Shown: positions 17,009-24,599 of the stretch, one piece after another
Numbering within the stretch: position 1 is the stretch's first letter
Layout: every line of letters starts with the position of its first letter
Origin: Bacteroidales bacterium
GTDB lineage: Bacteria > Bacteroidota > Bacteroidia > Bacteroidales > F082
NCBI GenBank assembly: GCA_017632935.1
Contig: JAGBQJ010000023.1
Location: 1 to 64,000 of the forward strand
Reading direction: 5' to 3'
Length of the DNA: 64,000 nt
Notes under the pieces: generated by a model
Databases searched by the model: none
Told to the model about the DNA's origin: nothing
Seen by the model: only the letters and a program-made list of their open reading frames with translations
Program-made: the position numbers and the translations under genes

Positions 17009-17836
17009 TTAATTGAGTTTGATTTCAAAGGCCAACGCACCGTTTTTCATGTTCGGGTCTTGCGGTTGGCCAAATAAGGTTCTGTCTTCTAGGACAGGTT
17101 TGGTGAAGAATTCGGGTTCCTTCTGACATTCATAGCACACCAGGTTGAGGCTCCGGATGACTCTGCGCTTGTGGCTTTGAACGGCTGAAGGTGTTTTGTT
17201 TGTATCGGGTTTGTTGTTGGATTCAATATTCGTGGTATCAGTAGGTTCTTGAGGTTCCAAAGGTTTCGTCTTAGAGGCTTCGGCTATCAGTTGCTCCTGA
17301 AGAATTCCCTCATGAAGCCTTTCAGTCTCGTCATTGCGAGCGGAGCGAAGCAATCCAGAAGGGTACACCGAAGGAACAGGAGGTAACCCGGGCTGATTCG
17401 TCTCCTCTGCCAACAGCGTCTCTTCAACTACAGGTTCTTCATGAACCTCTTCATTCACCTTTATGATAACGGTATCGACAGTTCCCGTTTCCTCCACAAA
17501 GATTTCCTCGTTCCTATCGGGATTCTGCTTAGCATCCTGCTTGACCAACAGCCAAAGCAACAACAAAGCCGCTGCCGCGCCCATGGCCCACCAAAGCGGA
17601 ATCAGTTTACGCCGCTTCGCGTCATTGCGAGGAGGCACGACGAAGCAATCCAGGGAATCAACTTGTTTTCTGGATTGCTTCGTTCCTCGCAATGACGGAA
17701 CCGTCCCAGATTCATTATTTGCCAATCTATCAATCAAGTCGCTGAGATCTTGCTGTCGGCGGTCGTTCTTCCCGTGTTCTTCCAGGCTGTCGAGCAGCTG
17801 GCGGACTTCCTCGTTCATTTCGTTTTCAGTATTCAT
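17009..17836 (-). CDS. Probable anti-sigma factor with in-frame palindromic repeats
   Basis: A 275-aa protein. The cytoplasmic N-terminus is helical and acidic (EVRQLLDSLEEHGKNDRRQQ), a single membrane helix follows (WWAMGAAAALLLLWLLVK, about residues 83-100), and the rest is a periplasmic Pro/Glu/Thr-rich tail ending ALAFEIKLN. Its ATG overlaps the sigma factor stop by four bases (ATGA), the classic ECF sigma/anti-sigma arrangement. Two stretches are not native-looking: SLRGTKQSRK...SLDCFVVPPRNDAKR, encoded by a long inverted repeat at 17621-17696, and PSGLLRSARNDE, encoded by a half copy at 17329-17363. Both keep the frame open. Confidence 0.72.
   Translation of the reverse strand: MNTENEMNEEVRQLLDSLEEHGKNDRRQQDLSDLIDRLANNESGTVPSLRGTKQSRKQVDSLDCFVVPPRNDAKRRKLIPLWWAMGAAAALLLLWLLVKQDAKQNPDRNEEIFVEETGTVDTVIIKVNEEVHEEPVVEETLLAEETNQPGLPPVPSVYPSGLLRSARNDETERLHEGILQEQLIAEASKTKPLEPQEPTDTTNIESNNKPDTNKTPSAVQSHKRRVIRSLNLVCYECQKEPEFFTKPVLEDRTLFGQPQDPNMKNGALAFEIKLN
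17329..17363. repeat. Half copy of the GTCATTGCGAG/GAAGCAATCC repeat inside the anti-sigma gene
   Basis: One arm only: GTCATTGCGAGCGGAGCG followed by AAGCAATCCAGAAG. It matches the arms of the elements at 17621-17696 and 57121-57210 and is read in frame as part of the anti-sigma factor tail. Confidence 0.75.
17621..17696. repeat. Full inverted-repeat element inside the anti-sigma gene
   Basis: The left arm (17621-17653: GTCATTGCGAGGA, then CGAAGCAATCCAG) and the right arm (17670-17696: CTGGATTGCTTCG, then TCCTCGCAATGAC) are complementary around a 16-base loop. A homologous copy lies between genes at 57121-57210. In the protein it falls just before the membrane helix. Confidence 0.85.
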
Positions 17837-18324
17837 CCTTGTTTCTCCTTATATTGTTTTATGGCTTCACGCAACGACTTGTAGGCGCGCGATAGCGTTG
17901 CATACACATGGGTGCTGCTCATGCCCGTCGCCTTCTCGATTTCTTCCACGCTGAGGCCGTCCTCGTATTTCATCAAGATGGTGTCGCGTTGGCGCTGGGG
18001 CAGTTGTTCGACGAGTTTTCGGGCCAGTCGGTAGCGTTCCTCGTTATCGTCCTGCGGTGGCTCGGCAAGCATCAGACTTTCCGTGTCGATAGGTATGGTG
18101 GGTCGTTGTTTCCTAAGCAGGTCGATGCTACGCCGCTTCAGGATGGTGAGGCTGAGCTTTTCCATATCTCGGCTTTCTATCGATGCGCGTTGCTCCCATA
18201 GAGTGATGACGGCTTCTTGAACGGCATCCGCTGCGCTGTCGGGGTCTCCGATGATGCTTTCGGCAGTCCTCTGCAGTCGGGGTTGCAGTTGCAGGATGTA
18301 ACGTTTGAACTCTTCGGTCGTCAT
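17833..18324 (-). CDS. ECF-type RNA polymerase sigma factor
   Basis: A 163-aa extracytoplasmic-function sigma factor. Region 2 is visible as LQRTAESIIGDPDSAADAVQEAVITLWE. Region 4 follows a short linker: QLPQRQRDTILMKYEDGLSV, then a helix-turn-helix at about 128-152 (EEIEKATGMSSTHVYATLSR). The size is typical. It is the first gene of the operon with the anti-sigma factor and the GIN-barrel protein; the ATGA overlap with the anti-sigma gene implies coupled synthesis. No clear housekeeping -7 box is seen upstream, which is compatible with auto-regulation, but I cannot show that. Confidence 0.9.
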   Translation of the reverse strand: MTTEEFKRYILQLQPRLQRTAESIIGDPDSAADAVQEAVITLWEQRASIESRDMEKLSLTILKRRSIDLLRKQRPTIPIDTESLMLAEPPQDDNEERYRLARKLVEQLPQRQRDTILMKYEDGLSVEEIEKATGMSSTHVYATLSRAYKSLREAIKQYKEKQG

Positions 18325-18380
18325 TCCATTCGGTCGTTTGCTATTATATCGTGGAAAGCGGCGAAATCTTACATTTTTTG

Positions 18381-18416
18381 AAAAAAAAGCCGTCTAACGA
18401 TAACATTAGACGGCTT
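18381..18416 (-). terminator. Intrinsic terminator of the DUF1573 gene
   Basis: An 11-bp perfect stem (AAGCCGTCTAA at 18387-18397, TTAGACGGCTT at 18406-18416) is followed on the minus strand by eight Ts. It separates the DUF1573 gene from the sigma operon. Confidence 0.85.
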
Positions 18417-18443
18417 AATAACAACTAAAGAATTGTTTTCTGA

Positions 18444-18902
18444 TCAGTTGTTGTTGACGGGAGATTCGTTGGTGGAATCGTTCGTCTTCTCGGGGAAGGT
18501 TTCGGTAGATTGGTCAAGCACGCGACCTTTGATGCGAAGCACCACCGTAGGGTTCTGCACCGCATTGGATGTTACGGTGACTTTTTTATCGAAGTTGCCC
18601 ACCCTGTTGGTCCTGTAAGTTACCTTGATGACTTCCGACTTGCCGGGAAGGATGGGATCCTGAGGCCAGGTGGAAACGGTGCATCCGCAGCTCGACTTGG
18701 GCTTTAGAACCAACAGCGGTTCGGTACCCGTGTTGGTGAAGCGGAACTCACATTGGCCATCCCCGTTGTAGGGCACGTCGCCGTAGTCGTGAACGACTCT
18801 TTCAAATTCGATTTCTGGACCACTCTGGGTCTTTGCTTCTTGCGCCTTGGCTGCTCCTGCTATAAGGAGCATGATGCCAAGCAGATAAATGACTTTCTTC
18901 AT
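18444..18902 (-). CDS. DUF1573 domain protein, exported
   Basis: A 152-aa protein with a signal peptide (KVIYLLGIMLLIAGAAKAQ) and one Ig-like DUF1573 domain: VVHDYGDVPYNGDGQCEFRF, then TNTGTEPLLVL, SSCGCT, LPGKSEVIKVTY, and a final VVLRIKGRV. DUF1573 proteins are very common exported proteins in Bacteroidota with no settled function; the SSCGCT pair of cysteines is a family hallmark. The gene is monocistronic with a strong terminator. Confidence 0.85.
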   Translation of the reverse strand: MKKVIYLLGIMLLIAGAAKAQEAKTQSGPEIEFERVVHDYGDVPYNGDGQCEFRFTNTGTEPLLVLKPKSSCGCTVSTWPQDPILPGKSEVIKVTYRTNRVGNFDKKVTVTSNAVQNPTVVLRIKGRVLDQSTETFPEKTNDSTNESPVNNN

Positions 18903-19087
18903 TGCTTAAGATTATAAAATTGTGAATAATTAGTGAATTGAAATGATGCTGCGAAACTACCGCCTTTGTCAAGTGGTCGAACAGTCATTCCAAACAATTC
19001 CGAAATCTAAATAATGTATAGTTCTGAAAACAAAAGAGATAAATCAGGAGCTATTCCAATCAATTATTGAAAACAGTCAAAGGTTTG

Positions 19088-20548
19088 TTAACCTTCTTCC
19101 ATCTTTTTTCTCCGTCTTCCGCGCAGTTTGTCAATCATATTGACAGTAGTGCCGAGATAGTCGGCTTCCTCTTGGCGCGAGAGTTTGAAATAGGAGAGGA
19201 TATAGGATTTCCTTTCGTCCTCGTCCAAGTCGGGGTATTTCTGACGGAGGGTTTCCATAAGGTCAGGATAGAGTTGGTCAACCACTTCAAGCATGGCCTC
19301 CCAATGGTCTTTATCGCCATAAACGGAAGTTTCCAACTCGTTGAGAAGGTTGGCTTTCTTATTGCTGTTCAGATAGTTGTCGAGCAAAAGCATGATGCGC
19401 TGTTCTTTCATCAAAGCATCTGAGAGGCGGTCGGCATAGTCCTGTTGGATTTGCTCATGCTCGGCATGTTTTTGCGCCAAGGCCTTGTTCTGCTGCTTGA
19501 AATGGAATAGCTCGGCACTGATTTCGGCCTCACGCTTGCGCCTCCGTGCCAAGCGGATTTGCGAAACCAACAACGCTGCCAAAACCAAAGTCGCTACCAA
19601 ACTGACGATGACGATGATGCGCTGCTTGATGATGATTTTCCGGTTCAACTCGTTACGCATCACTTCACTGTCATATTTATGGCTAATGAGCGCAAGATTG
19701 TTCTCTTGTTGCTCTATTTCTCTCAGATTGTTGCCTTCCTCATACAGACATCCATATTTACAGGCAGTTTCATAATCCCCGCGCTCTTCGGCAAAATCGG
19801 ACAGGACACCGTAATAGAACCAAGTATCCTCGTTAGGCTCGGCTTGGGACACAAGTTCCTCTAAACGACTGTAATAATAATCCGCAGAATCCAAGTCGCC
19901 AGACTCAGAATAGATGTTCCCCATGTCGTGATAGTAATACATCAGCACATTGTCATCCGCATCCGAAATCGAGGCTTTCCAATACTGACTGAGATAGTCG
20001 GCTGATTTTTCGAAATCCCCCACATTAAAATACAAGGCATGCAAAGCGGATAAGCAGTTGCGCTTTGCTTCTGTTGATCCGCTTTGCTCTGCGTATACCA
20101 TAGCCTGTTCCAAACAATACTCTGCACTATCGAATTGACTATGGAATTGATAGATATCACCCAGTTCCCTAAGTGCTTCTGACCGGTTGGCGTAATCGTT
20201 ACCAAAACCTTCTGCAGCGGACTTCAATAACGAAATAGTTTCGTCTTTGTCGGCATAATAGCCCAAACACCTTGCAATATTGTATCGCGCATGGGCCACC
20301 GTCAAGTTATCATTCGCCAGCAGACCATAATACTCCGCGTCTTTGAACAATTGCAACGCTTCCGCCTTATTGCCAGAATCTAACTGAATGCGGGCGTTTT
20401 CCAAGGCATCGCGGCCTGTCTGACGTACATCACGGGGGTTAGGATGGCAAGCGGTCACCAAAAAGCTCACCAACAATGCGAGAATCCATGCCTTTTTTAT
20501 GATGTATTGCGTTTTGCAAAAGCAAAGCGAAATAGATTTTGTGCGCAT
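19088..20548 (-). CDS. Membrane-bound TPR regulator, second paralogue
   Basis: Start chosen at 20548 (MRTKSISLC; 486 aa) because the -7 box at 20574-20581 lies between it and the earlier ATG at 20587. The layout matches the gene at 8794-10491: a lipoprotein-like signal (LVSFLVTAC), TPR-like helices (ARYNIARCLGYYADKDETI, DSAEYCLEQAMVYAEQSG), a membrane helix (IIVIVSLVATLVLAALLV), a coiled coil, and a C-terminal helix-turn-helix-like segment (LSRQEEADYLGTTVNMIDKL, then RGRRRKK). The two genes share the build but little sequence. The input signal and target genes are unknown. Confidence 0.75.
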   Translation of the reverse strand: MRTKSISLCFCKTQYIIKKAWILALLVSFLVTACHPNPRDVRQTGRDALENARIQLDSGNKAEALQLFKDAEYYGLLANDNLTVAHARYNIARCLGYYADKDETISLLKSAAEGFGNDYANRSEALRELGDIYQFHSQFDSAEYCLEQAMVYAEQSGSTEAKRNCLSALHALYFNVGDFEKSADYLSQYWKASISDADDNVLMYYYHDMGNIYSESGDLDSADYYYSRLEELVSQAEPNEDTWFYYGVLSDFAEERGDYETACKYGCLYEEGNNLREIEQQENNLALISHKYDSEVMRNELNRKIIIKQRIIVIVSLVATLVLAALLVSQIRLARRRKREAEISAELFHFKQQNKALAQKHAEHEQIQQDYADRLSDALMKEQRIMLLLDNYLNSNKKANLLNELETSVYGDKDHWEAMLEVVDQLYPDLMETLRQKYPDLDEDERKSYILSYFKLSRQEEADYLGTTVNMIDKLRGRRRKKMEEG

Positions 20549-20573
20549 GGTGTCGTGTTTTGAAATTGCATGG

Positions 20574-20581
20574 CAAAGATA
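20574..20581 (-). promoter_or_regulatory. -7 box of the second TPR-HTH regulator
   Basis: TATCTTTG on the minus strand, about 26 bases upstream of the chosen ATG at 20548. Confidence 0.6.
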
Positions 20582-20746
20582 TTTCATTTATCTAGTAGTC
20601 AAAATGACAGTCCAAACTTTTTTATAGTTTTTGAAATGTAATAATATGTGAATGAATTAGTTGGAAATTTAGTCATTCCAAACTTTTCCCGGGGGAAGTC
20701 CAAAGATTCCCTCTTTCCGCACTTGAGTTTAATAATCCTTATAGAC

Positions 20747-22210
20747 TCAGTTTCTCCAAAAACTCCGCGAAAGCAGTGTAATCAGCGAGAAAAGCTCCAC
20801 CCTTCCGAGTAGCATGAAGAGCATCAGCAGCCATTTGGCGACTTTTGGGAAGAAGACGTAGGAGCCACCTGGCCCCACTTGACCTATGCCCGTGCCGACA
20901 TTGCTTAGCGTGGCCACAGAAGCACCCAAAGAGGTCTCGATATCGATGCCCAATGCCAACAAAATAATGGCACCGATGAGGAAAACGAGGAAATAAACAA
21001 AGATGAAAGTGATGTGCTTGTAGACACCACTGGTGGAAATGGCTTTGCCATTGACCTTTACAGGCAAGACGGCGTTGGGGTGGATGATGCGCTTAAGTTC
21101 CAAGATAGAGTTCTTGACGAAAATGAGATGGCGGAAGATTTTGACACCGCCTGTGGTGGAGCCCGAACAACCACCGATGAACATCAGCAGGAAGAGGATA
21201 ATCCATAGAAAAATGGGCCAAGCCGTGTAATCACTGACGAAGAAGCCTGTGGTGGTGAAAGTCGAGACGACGCTGAAGAACGACTCGCGGAAGGAAGTGC
21301 CAAAGCTCTTGTGGCAACCGAAAAACAGCACCAAACCAATGCCGATGCCTAAGAAAACAGTGTAAAGCAGGAAGGTCCTGAATTCCTGGTTTTTCAATAT
21401 GGTGAACGAACGCCAACTCAAGGAAAGCAAGAGCAGGGAGAAGTTGCAGCCCGACAGCACCATGAAAACGGTAATCACGACCTGAGAATAATTGGAAAAC
21501 GCCCCGATGTTGGCTGTACGCGTGGAGAAACCGCCCGAGCTAATGGTACTCATCGAATGGCAGAGGGCATCATAGATGTCCATGTCGCCAAGATAGAGCA
21601 AAATGGTTTCCAACAGCGTGAAAAACAAGTAGATAAACCAAATCCGCCTCACGGTATGCATGACGCGTGGGTGTAGTTTGTCGTAAGTGATGCCGTTGAT
21701 TTCGGAGACGAAGAGCTGCATACCGCTCATGCCGAGATAAGGCAGGATAGCCAGCGAGAACACGATGATAGCCAAGCCACCGAGCCATTGCGTCATGCTG
21801 CGCCAGAGAAGGATGTCTTTCGGGACAGCCTCGATACGAGTCAGGATGGTGGCACCAGTGGTGGTGAAACCCGATAGGGCCTCAAAGAAACCGTCGGTGA
21901 AATTGGGCACACTCTTGCTGAGCAGAAAGGGCATGGCACCAAACAGCGAAACGACAAGCCATGAGATACAGACGACAAAGACGCCATCGCGAGAGGTGGT
22001 CTTGTCATCTTTGTGGTTGCGGGTGGCGATAAGCAAGATACAGCCGGTCAGCAGGGTGATGAGGGCCGAAAAAGGCATACTGAAGGCGTAGAGCCCGTGG
22101 TGCAAGTAGGTCACGGGAAGCACCATCAGCATGAAGAGGCCTTCGATGAGCAGGAGCCGGCCTTCGATGCGGAGGACTAAAGGGTGGTTTATTTTAGTTT
22201 TCCACTTCAT
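20747..22210 (-). CDS. trkH: Trk-type potassium uptake membrane subunit TrkH
   Basis: The K+-translocating subunit, 487 aa, with about ten membrane segments and the four-fold pore-loop repeats of the TrkH/KtrB family: ALSGFTTTGATILTR, CHSMSTISSGGFSTR, VVSTFTTTGFFVSDY and VATLSNVGTGIGQVGPG. Each contains the Gly of the selectivity filter. It follows trkA by three bases on the same strand, so the two subunits are co-expressed. The upstream genes in the same direction are a GNAT protein and a small antitoxin-like protein. Confidence 0.95.
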   Translation of the reverse strand: MKWKTKINHPLVLRIEGRLLLIEGLFMLMVLPVTYLHHGLYAFSMPFSALITLLTGCILLIATRNHKDDKTTSRDGVFVVCISWLVVSLFGAMPFLLSKSVPNFTDGFFEALSGFTTTGATILTRIEAVPKDILLWRSMTQWLGGLAIIVFSLAILPYLGMSGMQLFVSEINGITYDKLHPRVMHTVRRIWFIYLFFTLLETILLYLGDMDIYDALCHSMSTISSGGFSTRTANIGAFSNYSQVVITVFMVLSGCNFSLLLLSLSWRSFTILKNQEFRTFLLYTVFLGIGIGLVLFFGCHKSFGTSFRESFFSVVSTFTTTGFFVSDYTAWPIFLWIILFLLMFIGGCSGSTTGGVKIFRHLIFVKNSILELKRIIHPNAVLPVKVNGKAISTSGVYKHITFIFVYFLVFLIGAIILLALGIDIETSLGASVATLSNVGTGIGQVGPGGSYVFFPKVAKWLLMLFMLLGRVELFSLITLLSRSFWRN

Positions 22211-22213
22211 CGG

Positions 22214-23554
22214 TTAATGGAACAGTCTTTCAACAGCAGGGATGCCAGCAGGCAAGGCCAAGACCACCACATGGTCGTCGGTCTCGATTTGGAAGTCATC
22301 GGTAGCAATAAAGCTCTCGCCGTCGCGAGTGATGCCGCAAATAATGGCATCAATAGGCATGGCTAGCTGACCGATGGGCTTGCGTGTGACCGCCGAGCCT
22401 GCCCTCACCTCAAACTCCACGATGTCGGCGTCGATGCCGCTGAGACTCTTCAGCGTGGAGACCTTGGCACCAAGGGTGTATTTCACCATGTAGCTGGCCG
22501 CAATGAGTTTCTTGTTGATGATGGAGTCGATGCCAATGTTCTGCGAGATGTCTATGTAGTCGATGTTTTCAACCAATGCAATGGTCTTCTTCACGCCGAA
22601 CGACTTGGCTTGGAGACAGGTCAGGATATTGGTCTCGGTGTTCTCGGTGACGGCGATGAAGGCGTCCATGTCTTTGATACCCTCATCCTCGAGTAGGTCG
22701 AGGTTTCGGGCATCGGCATTGACGACCAAAGCCTCAGAGAGGTAGTTGGTCAGGTCCAAGCAACGCTCCTTGTCGATTTCCAAGATCTTGATATTCAGTT
22801 CCTTCTCGAGCCGTTTGGCTGTGATGCGACCCACACGTCCACCACCTATGATCATCACATTGTGAACGTTGATTTGCTTCTTGCCACTCAGTTTGATGAT
22901 GTCCTTGATGGCGTGCGGTTTGGTGACCACATACACCATATCGGCCACTTGGAAGACCTCATCGCCTTGCGGGATAAAAGTAGTCTGGCGACGATGAATG
23001 GCGGCCACGCGGAACTCAATGTGCTCATATTGGTCAGTAACCTCATCCACGGTCTTGCCAAGGATTTCGGCCTCAGGTTCCAGTTTCACCATGAAGAGTT
23101 GCAGATTACCGCCTGCAAAGTCGTAAGTTTCCGAAGAGGCGTTCTTTTTCAGCAGAGAGATAATCTCTTGCGCGGCAATGTCTTCAGGCGAGAGCAATCC
23201 ATCGATGCCGAGGTCCTGGTACATGCGCCACACCTCGGGACTCAAATTCTCCATCGTGTTGACGCGCGCGATGACTTTTTTGGCCCCCAGTTTCTTGGCG
23301 ATGATGCCTGTCAGCAGGTTGATGTGCTCGTCGTGGAGCACGGCAATCATGAGGTCGGCCTTTTTTACGTTGGCGCGTTGCAGCACGGCGGTTGAGGTGG
23401 AGTCGCCCGTGATGGTCATCAGGTCACTGTGTGATTCCATCATCTTCAGTAGCTCCTCGTGCGGATCTACGATGGTGATGTTATGGTTGCTGCGTACCAA
23501 GGCCTCCGCCAAGTGCATGCCTACTTCTCCGTCTCCGGCTATTACGATGTTCAT
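22214..23554 (-). CDS. trkA: Trk potassium transport regulatory subunit TrkA
   Basis: The peripheral cytoplasmic subunit that gates TrkH in response to NAD(H) or nucleotide binding. At 446 aa it is the duplicated form: two Rossmann/RCK halves starting MNIVIAGDGEVGMHLAEAL and VMIIGGGRVGRITAKRLE, each followed by an RCK-C domain (LEPEAEILGKTVDEV; VRAGSAVTRKPIGQL). Both dinucleotide-binding glycine motifs (G-x-G-x2-G) are intact. Its ATG comes one base after the stop of the GNAT gene, so the four genes antitoxin-GNAT-trkA-trkH probably form one transcript. Confidence 0.95.
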   Translation of the reverse strand: MNIVIAGDGEVGMHLAEALVRSNHNITIVDPHEELLKMMESHSDLMTITGDSTSTAVLQRANVKKADLMIAVLHDEHINLLTGIIAKKLGAKKVIARVNTMENLSPEVWRMYQDLGIDGLLSPEDIAAQEIISLLKKNASSETYDFAGGNLQLFMVKLEPEAEILGKTVDEVTDQYEHIEFRVAAIHRRQTTFIPQGDEVFQVADMVYVVTKPHAIKDIIKLSGKKQINVHNVMIIGGGRVGRITAKRLEKELNIKILEIDKERCLDLTNYLSEALVVNADARNLDLLEDEGIKDMDAFIAVTENTETNILTCLQAKSFGVKKTIALVENIDYIDISQNIGIDSIINKKLIAASYMVKYTLGAKVSTLKSLSGIDADIVEFEVRAGSAVTRKPIGQLAMPIDAIICGITRDGESFIATDDFQIETDDHVVVLALPAGIPAVERLFH

Positions 23555-23555
23555 T

Positions 23556-24161
23556 TCAGTTCTTTTTGGTTGTCGTTCCAGTCAAATCAATCAAGTCAAA
23601 ATACATGTATCTGGTTTTCAAAGGAACAGACAAGTGCGAGTTTTCAGCTTCCTGCTCCTCTGTGGAAAACAAATAATGAAAACCGTTTTTTGAATAATAA
23701 TTTAACGTTTGTTCCAAATTATAGGAATCCACTGCAAGATAACGGCATCCAGTTTTGTTATCGGGCTGAATAAACCACCGTTTGATGATACTCAATAGTT
23801 CGGAGCCGATACCTTTATTGGCATATTTCACGTTTACTCCCAATCGACCAATCAAAACAGCCGGATAACGTCGCATTTGTTTTTCGTGTGGGATGGCTTC
23901 ATTGATTCTTTTCTTTCTGCTATTGGGTAAATGGTCAACGCGGACACTATCATTTGACACCGTAAACGCACAAACAATTTCTAAAGGGTCATCGTCGAGA
24001 AGATAGCAGTAAGATTTACCTAATAGTTTTTCTGAATAGAGAGGCGAGTCATTCAAAAAGAAGTCATCAAGATCAGGATTACCACAAGAAAAGGTGTTAC
24101 ACGATGAAATAATATCTCGTGTAAGTAGATGAAAAGAACAATGTTCGATAAGAAAACCCAT
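23556..24161 (-). CDS. GNAT acetyltransferase, probable type II toxin (TacT-like)
   Basis: A 201-aa GNAT-fold protein. The N-terminus carries F-S-C-G (24-27) followed by DLDDFF, the signature seen in GNAT toxins such as TacT and AtaT, which acetylate aminoacyl-tRNA. The acetyl-CoA loop is RLGVNVKYANKGIGSELL (106-123), and NYYSKNGFHYL supplies the late Tyr region. A 52-aa antitoxin-like gene ends nine bases upstream. By family and context I infer a toxin-antitoxin pair; the tRNA target is not shown. The alternative is an ordinary small-molecule N-acetyltransferase. Confidence 0.75.
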   Translation of the reverse strand: MGFLIEHCSFHLLTRDIISSCNTFSCGNPDLDDFFLNDSPLYSEKLLGKSYCYLLDDDPLEIVCAFTVSNDSVRVDHLPNSRKKRINEAIPHEKQMRRYPAVLIGRLGVNVKYANKGIGSELLSIIKRWFIQPDNKTGCRYLAVDSYNLEQTLNYYSKNGFHYLFSTEEQEAENSHLSVPLKTRYMYFDLIDLTGTTTKKN

Positions 24162-24170
24162 ATTGCAAAA

Positions 24171-24329
24171 TCATGCCAGGATGGCTTTTGCCATCATCTT
24201 TTCAAAGTCTTCTTGGGAAATCTCTAAATCAACGGTATGCGGATTCTCTTCCGCAGCTTCGGCTGCTTCAATGAAGCGCTCTGCATCGGCACCTGTTAGT
24301 ACTGGAATGGGTCTAATTGCTAATGCCAT
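24171..24329 (-). CDS. Small antitoxin-like partner of the GNAT toxin
   Basis: Start at 24329 (MALAIRPIPVLTGADAERF; 52 aa), chosen because the -7 box at 24362-24369 lies between it and an earlier in-frame ATG. The protein is acidic and has no helix-turn-helix that I can see: R-P-I-P-V-L-x-G-x2-A-x2-F, then EISQEDFEKMMAKA. Short proteins opening this way often precede GNAT or other toxin-like genes in Bacteroidota. The nine-base spacing to the GNAT gene fits an antitoxin-first operon. Confidence 0.65.
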   Translation of the reverse strand: MALAIRPIPVLTGADAERFIEAAEAAEENPHTVDLEISQEDFEKMMAKAILA

Positions 24330-24361
24330 AATCTTATTCCTTTCTCGTTTTGTTTCAAGCG

Positions 24362-24369
24362 CAAAATTA
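24362..24369 (-). promoter_or_regulatory. -7 box of the antitoxin-GNAT-trkAH operon
   Basis: TAATTTTG on the minus strand, 33 bases upstream of the ATG at 24329. I see no other clear promoter before trkH. Confidence 0.5.
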
Positions 24370-24432
24370 GACAAATAATTTTGAAAATACCGTTATTTTT
24401 CTCATTTTCCTATTCGTATCCCAAAATTTGCG

Positions 24433-24440
24433 TATTTTTG
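24433..24440 (+). promoter_or_regulatory. -7 box with a long leader before the 24600 gene
   Basis: TATTTTTG lies 160 bases upstream of the ATG at 24600. The leader would be unusually long for this window and contains a 10-codon frame (24554-24586, MDLASWVSVP) and several pyrimidine tracts. No known riboswitch is recognised. Confidence 0.45.
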
Positions 24441-24599
24441 CCCTGCCGCAAAGCCAAGAGGACAAGCGGCAAACATATTGAAAGAAAGCGTTTTTTTCAG
24501 ATACCCGCACTTCTTTTTTTCGGTGTGTTTTGAGTATAACTATCAAATTTGAAATGGATTTGGCGTCTTGGGTGTCGGTGCCTTAAGTAAACTTACAAA

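Noticed and set aside
23556..24161. Reading the GNAT gene as ribosomal-protein acetyltransferase RimI
   Set aside because: The F-S-C-G...DLDDFF opening and the short partner gene fit GNAT toxins better than RimI, which lacks that N-terminal region.
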